Of a stretch of 64,000 nucleotides of DNA, positions 52,101 to 61,700 are shown piece by piece (position 1 is the first letter of the stretch; the number at the start of each line of letters is the position of its first letter). Position numbers and translations under genes: made by a program. The stretch lies in the NCBI GenBank assembly GCA_013397455.1, contig VYZB01000337.1, forward strand, positions 506,764 through 570,763, written 5' to 3'. The stretch is from Crotophaga sulcirostris. Lineage: Eukaryota; Chordata; Aves; Cuculiformes; Crotophagidae. Under the pieces are notes generated by a model that was not told the DNA's origin, searched no databases, and was given only the letters and a program-made list of their open reading frames with translations.

Positions 52101-55100
52101 TATTTCCAACAGAATTAGGGAAACACCAACATGGTCATGCCTGGCACTGATAAAACTTCATGCAGACTATCCCACGCAATTCTAATTATCCATATTTCAT
52201 GAAAAAAATAAAACTGAAATATGTATAGAAAGGGCTACTATGGTGGGCTACTAATGTTTATGAGAAGGCAACTAGGAAGCTTGTCCTATTTAGTCTGTAT
52301 ACCCAAATCTGAGATCCTGAATAGAATCACAGGGACGGAGAACAATACTTAAGGGCACAGCTGGCATAAGAAGAAATGTATATTAACTGATTTCAGGCTA
52401 GATTTTAGAAGAAAAACTTTAATCATCATAAGAACGAAACTGTGGCAGAGACAAAGTACTGACAGATGGTCTTTGAAATGGAACTTCAATAATTTTTGAA
52501 GGGGATAAAATGTAACTGTTTGCCACAGAACAGGACAGTCACATTGCCATACAAGTTTATTAGAAGTTTGTGTACTAACAATTCAGGCACTAAAAAACCT
52601 AACTTCTCAGAAATTATTTTTAAGAAGAATCCTGAGAACTTTTAGAGGTAACCTAAAACAGAGGGCAAGTTACAGCAAGAAGTTAATGAAAATATGAAAG
52701 TTCTCCCAACTCCCAAGTTACATAAACCCTGCCAAAATGGTCTTACTAGCTGGAACGGCAGATCTTCAGTAACAAAGTAGGAATTTATTCTCTCAATTCT
52801 GATAATCAGAAATAATTAGATTGAAATACAGACTATTCTTGGTCACACGAAAAAATCACTAGATTAAAACCAAAAGAAAATAATAATTTCCAAGTAATTT
52901 CCAGAAGAGGAAAAAGAGCAAAGGAAGAACTTACACACAGACTTCCTCAGCAAGGACAAAGGCTGCTTCTTATACCTTTTTTCCCAGCACTTCAGGCTCT
53001 TACATCCAAGATTTAGGTCAGAGTTCTTTCACAAAACAGATTTGACCATATACAGAAAAACCTGTATGCACTTGGGCAGTTAATATCCCTACTTTCTCAC
53101 AGAAAATGCCTAAGTAACCACAGCAAACAGCAGGAAAAAGCTTGAAAGAATGGTCCTCTGATATTGGACGGACGCTACAATGAATCACTAGCAAAAGAAG
53201 CAAGAAAGCAAAAGTTGCCAACAGGCTGTGGCAAAATACATGCAAATTTACTTCTGCCAAAAGTGCCTTATACCATCTTAGCAAGAACTGTACCATTGCA
53301 TAAACACTAAAACACCTGCAGATCCCCACTGTGGAAACATTGATATTGTGTCTGTAATGGGATTTTTAAGAATTGTTAGGATAGCAGGGCAATAATAGAC
53401 TCATAAATCAAAAAACTGCTACATCAGACTAAATGGACTTAGGTTGCTCATGTCTATCAGTGCCTTGTGCCATGAGAGAAACCCTGTGCATCCATAAAGG
53501 GCTGGCAGCTACAACACTAAGCTGATGGTAGCTAACTTGGGTCAGAGGGACAAAAGCATTGTTCCAGTTGCTTTGACACAGAACACCAATATAATACTAT
53601 TAGGAAGGGCATTTAAATCCATAGTAATTTTTGAAAAAGACATGTTTTAAAAGCAAAAAATAAAAATACGTAGTGATTCACATTATATTATGATAATACA
53701 GTGGAAAGTGCTATGGGAAGTCCAAGATCATTGGTGCCTTAAATATCTTTTGAAATAAATAAATGATACAGTTATCACTGAAATATATTTTTTTGTCTTT
53801 TACAGCATAAGATGCCAATATTTACCATTTTCTGCATTTTCCCATAGGAATTTTCTGACCCATTTTTTGAACTGTAGGATAGTAGCATTATCAGGCACTT
53901 CAAGTCCAACAGTATAAAGTTTCTTATATTGCACGCTTTTAGGTAAATCCTAGCAACAACAAGGAAAAAAAAAAGATAAAAATTATTGAAGTCTTGCATC
54001 AATAAAATATTTTATGCAGTATCTAACATAATGCCAAAGAAAGACAGTAGTTCAAAATCCTGAGCACAAATTTAAAACAATCTTGACAGAATTCTATAGA
54101 CACGCTCTCAGAAACTACCATTTACATTTCCACTTTAAAGACATGATCTCAAAGAACAGTTTCTACAGAAGACTTGTTCATCCCTGCTAATAAGGCAGCA
54201 CATTAACTAAAGAGAGCTGATTCTTATAATTCGATTCTAACCCATTTTACAATTATTAGCAATATTAGTCCCTCCCATCCACAGTCATATGTATACTCAC
54301 ATATTCACCCCTTTACAGCTTATAGCCCATGAACATGCAAAGATTAATATTCGGTTACAACACTGCTATTTATTCTTCTTTTCAATAGGAGCTTGATTAA
54401 TCACAATTGTTTGGATCATACTGGTAGAAAATTTGAAATTAATAAAGTAAATTAAAAATGTACACTTGCTTAAGAGGATTCTACTGAAGATCAGTAAAAA
54501 AAAGACTCTAGGAATAAATGAGAACGTCTTAAGGGCACAGATTGTAAGTCTTCTGCATCTTTTTTTGTGGTACCTGGCACCAAGGTCCTTATCCATTACT
54601 CTGAGTTACCATAAGACAAATAAGCCACAAATGCAACTAGCTGGGAGAAGGAGCCATTTCCTCTGTGGTAAAGCATTTAGTTCCTACTGGAGACACAAAA
54701 TTAGACTTATTTTGGCTCACTTGTATACATCAGTTCAAAGTAAGCAAATGTGTAAATACTTTAATACAAAGGTTGCAGTAACTATTTTATTTTGTTATTA
54801 TGATTACATTACCTTGACTTCATAGTATCGGGTGGTATATGTTAAATCAATAATTAATCCAAGTTCCACATTTAGGGCCTTCATTGCAGCAATTAAGTCT
54901 TTTGGTGTAAATTTCTGGGTTGGGGTAAGCCTCTGGTTAATTGCCTACAATGAAAATGGAAAAGATTTTCCTTTTAGTTCTAATAGCAAGACATTTGTAA
55001 TATTCAGCTGTTTTAATTAGGACTAAGAAACATCATTCAAAAGGGATGAATACAGTATCAGAACCATATCCATGTATTATATGGATGAAAAATGAAAAGG

Positions 55101-58100
55101 AATCAAATAAAAAGAAAGCAGGAATTTGTTGTGTTTTCCTATTCAGCTGAACAATCAAGAAAACATGAGAGATCTTCCACTTGTACAATGTTAACAAACA
55201 TTATTAAAACAAGCACTATTTTGATAGATGCAATAATCCTGACAAATGCAGCATGTGTATTGATTTTTAAGTAACTGAAGATCAGCAAAAAGCAAAACAC
55301 CACAATACGATGATCCTCTTTCCCTCAAACCTACTTTACCTTGCACAATAACACAAAATTAACAGTATACTTAACATAAAACATTAGAAGTTGTGACACA
55401 GGAGTTCATTTCTTCTAAAGGTTTTAACTTTCTCCCCACAAATGATGTGCAGACATTTTTATCCCTGCTTCATCTCTTGGCAAAGTGTACTTGCATGTCA
55501 TTTAGCACTGGGAAATACTAAATAAGACCAAAATACGGTGCTTTAGAAAGCTGCATGTAAGTGGGTGATGAATAATTAATTTAATTTGACAGAAACAATG
55601 GGAAAAATGTTTACTCGCCTTATTGTAGCTGTGTTTTTTGAGATGTGTTCTTTAGTTTAGGTATGAAAATGTCTCATAAACAAGACTGGATTTTCTCTGG
55701 ACAGTGTGCTTGTCCATTGTGACAGCCTTTTGACACAGACTCGGTCAAAACCAATAAAGAGTGGCAAAGACACAGCAGCCTCAATCACCTCTAAGTTCGT
55801 CAGTGAGAGATTCAAGCAGAATGGACTCAGTAGTGGAAAGGAAGGCAACCACAGCCCACATACCTCTTAGAGCCACAGATGGTACATGGTAACTAACCGT
55901 TCCCTCTTTGACTGTACAGATTATAATCTAAGATGCTAGCAAACACTTATCTTGAGTCTGGAAACAGAGACAGGAAACCAAAAAAGAATGAACAACAGAA
56001 AAAATTCTTCACTTAAAGGGTGATTGGCCATTAGAATGTGCTGCCCGGGGAGGTGGTGGAGTCGCCGACCCTGGAGGTGTTTAAGAGGAGACTGGATGAG
56101 GCACTCAGTGCCGTGGTTTAGATGATGGGTTGGTGTTGGGTTATAGGTTGGACTCGATGATCTCAAAGGTCCTTTCCAACCTTGTAATACTGTGATACTG
56201 TCAAAGCTGGTATATGATTAGGAAGCTTCAGCTAAGAAGAGAAGGGTAGAGAGCATATAGAAGTACTCAGTCCTATATATTTAATGTACTGGTGCACTGC
56301 TGAGAAAACAGTGGAAGTTGCTGAGGCTGAAACAAAAGGAACACAAGTCGGTTATCTCACTGCTATTCAGCAGGGACTTGTAGTAAAATCTGCAACTGAA
56401 ATTACTAACTTTGAGGTGACAACAGTGAATCTGCAAAAGGCCTCTGGTAGAACATTAAAGATTTTTTTATTTTACTATGTGAAATCACATGAACTGAGAT
56501 GGAATACAATTTACAAAAATAAAGTTTCTCTAAACATACTGCTGAATTGAGTAAACAGTTAAATGTGTTATGAAAGACTATTTGGAATTTTCTGAAAAAC
56601 TCCTGTAGAGTATTCAGTTTAGGTGTTTAATTTACCTTTGAGAATGTAAGAAATCTACGTCAATTCTAAAATCCTTCTAGTGGCCTGGGAAAGAATGTGC
56701 CCACTCCTTACTATGCTACAATGTTACTCTTAGCATTACAGTGATGATCTGAAAGGAAGGACAGAAAATCCTTCCAGGCCTTTGCTTCCAGTACATCTTC
56801 TGCTAAAACAACCACTCTTAAGTCTTGAAATACTGAATTTTTTTTTCCCTTTGGGTGAATCACCAATCACCAGTTTCCAAATAGGTAGCAAAGAAGGAAA
56901 GTGTTGCATATTAAAGAGGCCTGTTCCACCAATTTAATAACAGGACTTCTAACAGACATTGACCAATTAGCTCTTCAGTGTTTCCAGATGGACTTCACCG
57001 TCTTCACAAAGACATCACAGTTTACCCAGTTACGCATTTTATGTGTGTTCTGCCAAAAACTCCACGAGCTTCAAGCCCAGCCTCTGCCAGATAAACTGAT
57101 GGGACAGAAATGTTACAGATTTTACTTTCTTCAGACTTCATATCTGGACAAGTTCAAAGAGCTTCACGGAGCCGGGATCTGTGCCCCAATGAGATCAGCA
57201 GGCTTGGAAGTGAGCAACACACCGAAGTAGAGTGCCTGCTTGTGATACCTTGTTTACAAATGTTCTCTGTGAATGTCTGCCCTTTTTATGATCCCTGGTG
57301 CAACTCCTTACAGACCATCACAGGAACTACAAGGAAAGAGCGAAATTAACGATGAAGTATCTTTCTCTGAAATCTTGACTGGCAGGGACAGGGAACTGGA
57401 AATACAAACACTGAACAAATATTGCCTATTATAGTGCATCTATGCAAAAACCTGGTGCTGGATCAAGTGGAGTTAGAGGACCTGATGACGCAAAAACCCT
57501 CTCTCGAATACCCCAATGGCAAAGAAGCTGATTATAAACATATTGAATAATATATCCAGTGCTTGATGCGTCCACTGTCGGTCTTTGGTAGAAAGGCACA
57601 CGGCTACTGTACTCTCCATTAGTATCACGGAGAACATGACCAATGTCAAGCATGAGATCTCTGGTGTCAAAGGAACCAAACCATCATACTAAAGATGTAA
57701 AATTAGCTGCAGGAAGCAAACCCTGCAAGCATTCCACTTCAGTCATTGCTGATAAAAGCAAACTGAATGGCGACAGAAAACAGAATGGGCAGTAATATAC
57801 CAGAAGAACCAGATTTTTGTATATGAATACTGGAGGGCAATCTGTAGACAACAGTTTAGACAGAATATTTACTCTTAACTGCAATGGTTACATATAGCCA
57901 GTAAACTTTAAAAGAGCTCAGAAACTTCTGTTTCCCATGTACATGGCACAAGAACATTCAAGAGTTAACTTCTACACCACTTGTGTTAATTTATACAAAG
58001 GACAAATCTGTCCTATTTGCCCTAACTTGCCCCCCTATGACTCAATCCACCAAAGAACTGAACAGTCCAAAAAAGACAGTCTCCACATTTTGTATTGTCA

Positions 58101-58792
58101 CAAAGAATTAGAAGATCTAACTCAGTGTACTTAATAGATTAAGATGGGGCTCCATGTTAGTAAAAATTTAAAGGAAGTACTAACACACGAAAAAAAACAA
58201 ACCTATGAAGACATCTTTAATTCCTCCAGATCACAGAAGCTTTTTGCTTATGCAATTGGTAACCTGAATCTATAATTTTAAAAGTACTGCAGTGTCTGGT
58301 ATCCTTTAATGAGCACTTGATTTCCATAAAATTATATTTTGGCTTACATTGCTTAGATTGTTATTCACATCACAACCCCTTCCACGTGATTTTCTTACAA
58401 CAGTCATGAAAAGATGGGAAATATGATAATGAATTTAGGCCACTTAATAGTGATCAAATGAACTGTGCTAATTGATTAGAGATTTTATGATTTATAGATA
58501 AATAAAAGGGTAACACCAAATAAAAAATTTAAAACAAAGAGAAATAATATAGCATATTATGTAAAAAAGCCACAAGGAGATGACTGGAAAGGTGAAATCT
58601 GAAAAAATTATTTTTTCATATAACTTTCCTGAGGTCTGCATGACTACCCATGCTATTCTTCATTACTCTTGCATTGTATCTAACAGAGCCAATTCATAGT
58701 TACTTTTTATACATACCCCCTTTAAAGGTACTTTGAATGCAATAAATCTAGTTCCTGGTATAGGCTGTCCAACTGGTGTCAAACTACGCCAT
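45817..58792 (-). CDS. DUSP11: DUSP11-like RNA 5'-triphosphatase with repeat-expanded C-terminus; 10 exons, 5' end outside window
   Basis: The product belongs to the DUSP11/PIR1 branch of cysteine phosphatases, which remove gamma and beta phosphates from triphosphorylated RNA 5' ends in the nucleus and are related to the capping-enzyme triphosphatase. Ten exons join in one frame (1921 nt, about 639 residues to the stop). In order they hold GQPIPGTRFIAFKVPL, ELGLIIDLTYTTRYYEV, KLYTVGLEVPD, the catalytic loop HCTNGINRTG (Cys nucleophile and Arg present), LICRYLIDVEGW and GHHMDGLVYLTDLRTQP. These match DUSP11 better than the capping enzyme. After the catalytic domain comes an acidic linker, then a 304-codon tandem-repeat exon, then a polar tail ending RERYNWN. 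The tail is roughly 470 residues, against about 130 in the human protein as I recall it. Whether this is the strict orthologue of mammalian DUSP11 or a sister paralogue cannot be settled here. The initiator exon is beyond 64000. Confidence 0.9.
46103..47265 (-). other. DUSP11-like intron between exons I and J
   Basis: About 1.2 kb, AT-rich. The open frame at 46789-47043 (plus, 84 codons) is unsupported. Confidence 0.65.
47266..47373 (-). CDS. DUSP11: DUSP11-like exon I
   Basis: CQSSSHENVPEPHFSSSPSL, then HRDYGSDTDDFNKSY. A polar, Ser-rich, likely disordered tail. Acceptor TGCAG|A, donor TACAG|GTAAAT. 108 bp, symmetric phase 2-2. Confidence 0.85.
47374..48209 (-). other. DUSP11-like intron between exons H and I
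   Basis: About 0.8 kb, AT-rich, without recognised features. Confidence 0.65.
48210..49121 (-). CDS. DUSP11: DUSP11-like exon H, tandem-repeat exon
   Basis: A 912-bp exon of 304 codons made of about nine full and one partial copies of a 26-33 residue unit. The unit reads roughly GPGQRxRPFHDHQxxDDLQ, then QLKDFEFxNKG. It is rich in Arg, Gln, Asp, His and Phe, with no hydrophobic core, so it is probably disordered and could contact RNA or protein (inference). Acceptor TTACAG|A, donor GACAG|GTAAAG. The frame also stays open 12 codons upstream of the acceptor, but the phase-matched acceptor is at 49121. Retention of the next intron would stop at once (AGG TAA). Symmetric phase 2-2. Confidence 0.88.
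48218..49120 (-). repeat. Coding tandem repeat, ~93-96 bp period
   Basis: Ten units with residue lengths of about 31, 31, 32, 33, 30, 32, 32, 26, 32 and a partial 25. Copies differ at many bases but keep Gln-Arg near the start, Pro/Ser-Phe, Asp-His, Asp-(Leu/Phe) and a (Asn/Ser)-(Lys/Arg)-Gly junction. No unit carries a frameshift or stop. Confidence 0.93.
49658..49756 (-). CDS. DUSP11: DUSP11-like exon G (acidic linker)
   Basis: SNLGMDVWDSDEDIPPPHAM, then EGPVERFPNEDFQ. Acceptor TTCAG|T, donor CAGGG|GTAATA. This donor was chosen because phase 2 makes the first repeat read GPGKR. 99 bp, symmetric phase 2-2. Confidence 0.85.
49757..50690 (-). other. DUSP11-like intron between exons F and G
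   Basis: About 0.9 kb, AT-rich, no recognised repeat or gene. Confidence 0.65.
50691..50766 (-). CDS. DUSP11: DUSP11-like exon F (end of catalytic domain)
   Basis: AFGDARGHHMDGLVYLTDLR followed by TQPMR. Closes the phosphatase domain. Acceptor TTTAG|CT, donor AGAAG|GTAAAC, phase 2 at the 3' end. Confidence 0.93.
51214..51260 (-). CDS. DUSP11: DUSP11-like exon E
   Basis: A 47-bp micro-exon encoding YLIDVEGWDPEAAIQ. Acceptor TTCAG|A, donor CAAG|GTATTT. Its frame fits D and F exactly. Confidence 0.93.
51364..51424 (-). CDS. DUSP11: DUSP11-like exon D (catalytic P-loop)
   Basis: EKLIGVHCTNGINRTGYLIC plus part of an Arg codon. It contains the intact HCxxGxNRTG signature with nucleophilic Cys and phosphate-binding Arg, so the enzyme is predicted to be active. 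Acceptor GATAG|AG, donor TGTAG|GTAAGG. Confidence 0.96.
51425..53825 (-). other. DUSP11-like intron between exons C and D
   Basis: About 2.4 kb of AT-rich intron. A 103-codon open frame at 53018-53329 (minus) has no recognisable domain or splice support. Confidence 0.65.
53826..53949 (-). CDS. DUSP11: DUSP11-like exon C
   Basis: DLPKSVQYKKLYTVGLEVPD, then ATILQFKKWVRKFLWENAEN. Acceptor GCTAG|GAT, donor AATG|GTAAAT, phase 1 at the 3' end. Confidence 0.94.
54813..54944 (-). CDS. DUSP11: DUSP11-like exon B
   Basis: Forty-four codons: AINQRLTPTQKFTPKDLIAA, then NVELGLIIDLTYTTRYYEVK. Core beta strand (GLIIDLT) of the phosphatase fold. Acceptor GTAG|GCA, donor AAG|GTAATG. Confidence 0.94.
54945..58716 (-). 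other. DUSP11-like intron between exons A and B
   Basis: About 3.8 kb. It contains a plus-orientation CR1 3' end (56.0-56.2 kb) and an unrecognised block at about 56.88-57.7 kb with overlapping open frames on both strands. Confidence 0.65.
55999..56200 (+). mobile_element. CR1 LINE, 3' fragment
   Basis: AAATTCTTCACTTAAAGGGT to TAATACTGTGATACTGTC. In the DUSP11-like intron between exons A and B, antisense to the gene. Confidence 0.92.
58717..58792 (-). CDS. DUSP11: DUSP11-like exon A (first in window)
   Basis: Encodes WRSLTPVGQPIPGTRFIAFK, ending VPLKG, the family's N-terminal signature. Acceptor TACAG|A completes a codon from a missing upstream exon. Donor GGG|GTATGT, phase 0. Confidence 0.92.
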
Positions 58793-61700
58793 CTGTAATG
58801 AAACAAATATTTATTTTTAAATATTTCAAATGACATGATTCAACAGAAGGTACCTGGAGCTTCAATTAAAGCTTTTTTTTAAAAAAAAAAGATATTTCCT
58901 CTTATGATTAAATCTTTGGTAAAACAAAGTACATAAAATTATGCTCCTTTAAAATTATAAGTTATTTCAAACTATGAGAAGCGTCTTACAAATATCAGGC
59001 AAATCTGGTGCTATATTTCATATAGTTTGAATATGATAATTATTTCAAAATTCTCCAAGCAGAAAGATATTATAGTTATCTTATTTTTTTCTACAATGGG
59101 TCGTACATCTCCTCACATATTATATTAATATTTAGATTCGCAAACAGTAGGATCCAATGAATCCTAAAATTCTTTGGCCACAAAAGCAAGCAATTGTAAC
59201 TGATGTGCACAAGTGAAAAAATAACCAATTAAATCTTGATACGAAAGAAAAATATTTTTAAAAAAATCATTCCATTAGTAGCCTGCCTGTTTCACCAAGA
59301 AATGAAGAACTTTTCAGAATAACTATAAATATTGGTTATTATATATTTTAATGAAATTAACAGATTAGCATTATTTTGAGATAAAAGAAACAGGGAGTTG
59401 CCTAAAAGATGCTGGAAGAATATCAAAAGAATATTGCTACAGCACTAATCACGGCAGAAGCTTATTTGGCACACTACACAGCCTAAAGATATTTTTATTA
59501 TTTGCAAGTCTAAAGTCAGGAGCCATAATAAAATGAATCTTTATTCTCTGTAGAGCACTACCACAAAGAAAATACTCCTTAGAGATAATGTGCACAATTT
59601 TTCTTTTTGTACAGTAGAATTATGTCACCAAATCTGCAATTATTCCATGGTTTCAAGATACTGTCAGGATATGCGAAAGCAGTCTTTTTCCTTACTCCTT
59701 CTTCAACCTCCAAAAACTTCCTCCCCTCAAAACAGCAGGACAGCATTTACAAGTAAGTAGCAACAATATAAAGCAAAGCAGATAGGTAAGGTTCAACAGA
59801 TTAAAAAGTATTCTTATATTGTAGTTGGTGGAAATTTTTCAACTTGGTTGCATCAAACACCTTTAAGAAATTGTCATATGCTCACATCGATCATTTAAAT
59901 GAAAATGAAATCTAAAGTTTACTTTTATTAAAAAAACCCAAACTTCTAGATTTTGCAAATGCGTTCACTTCGTAGTATGCTGCTTTTTAAAGAAACATTC
60001 TTGACTCTATTTTCTCTTGGTACGCTCAAAAATAGAGAAAATATTCCATCACACCAAAACTTAGCAAAAAATCACCTAGTAATATGAAGATTACAACACT
60101 CGAAATACTAGTAATTCCAAAACCATAAAGAATGGGTATTCTTTTCATAGAAGAATTCAGGACTTCTATTTCTTCTTCTCCTTGTGTGAGGACAGATTAT
60201 GTCTGCAACCTCAGAAGATGCAGCTAGATGACTTAGAATCTACATGGCATTTTTGCATTTTCAGCTTGTACCTCAACTATTAAAATACAAAACATTTTCA
60301 TGAGTGTCTTTAATACTGGTGCCAATTAATTTACTGAATTTTCTGAATTAATGTTTAAATTAATTTCTCCTTTTAATAGGGAGCATCCAACAGCTTCTAG
60401 ATTCCCTTCTGATTTCCACAAAAGCACATCATTTATGAAATAAGCTGAATAGTCTATTTTAAAGTATCCTAACCACTGAGTATTTTGCTTTGTTCACAAT
60501 TCCCATATGAGCCCATAACAAAAACTAGGTGTTGGCTGGCAAAACTCTCAATGAAACATCCATAATTATACATGTCATAGTGTATAAATAACATCATCAT
60601 TCATAGATGCTTGGAAGTAACGAAGGAACCATGTACAGCACAGTGACCGGAAGCATAACTGATACTACACCAACATCTTTAGCAACTTATTTTTGTCTTC
60701 ATCATGAACTAAAGAACAAATTGAGGCCCACAATGTAGACATACAGATGCTTAGTTTAATGGATAGCAAAATAACAGAGGAGTAATAACTCATCATTAGG
60801 AAGGCTGTTGCACAGTTGTCACGTGGCAGACAGAAGGTGAGAAGGCACAGGGCAAGCTGTGATTAAATCAAAGAGGTGTTTGGAGTAAAACCTTCTACTA
60901 AATCCTAAATTATTGCAGGAACTTTGTACCTCATAATTGCAGTGAGGGAACAAAAGCAGTCTCCTACTTCATATACTCCCTTAGTTGCATAAAGGAAAAA
61001 AAAGGACATTCTCACTCACTGGTGTTCTAAAAGTATTGCTCAAAAAATTATATATCGTGTATTATGGCAGAAAAGTGTTCTAACTTGAGAAGTCTTCTCA
61101 AGTGAATTTTCAAGCTTGTAAACTTTGGAGCCTGGTAGTGTCACACTAGCTGCTAAATATGAGAACAAAAAGCTGAGACTATGTTCCATTTATCCTAGGT
61201 GAATAGTATATAAATAGTGTATCAATAGTATATAAATAATAGGTGAACTGTATATAAATCAAAATCAAACAGTGTAAACGGACTCAAAATATTACTGAAG
61301 CTACCAAAATCCACAACATAATGAAATATCTTAGCTGCAAGAAGCACTCAAGTTAAAAAAAACCCAAAACCTACAGAAAACCTGTGAAATCTGCCCTGTG
61401 CATAGTTTAATTTTATCTCATTAACTTCACCTTACAAAGGCACTAAATTCTGTGAACTGTATTTAGATGTACATTTAAGCTGAACTACTGTTAAAATTAA
61501 TGACAAAGTCAGGTTTAATACTAGGTCCTGCGTCTTGCTAATTTTAATAACTCTGGAAATTACATGTCTTTATTTAAACCAAGGAAATACTTCCTGCTTT
61601 TGTTCTTAAATTTCTAAATAGAATTAGAAAATGGGTTGTACCTAGAGATATAGAACCTAGTGCAGCAAATGATGTTTTAGAAATAAAACAAAGAATATAG

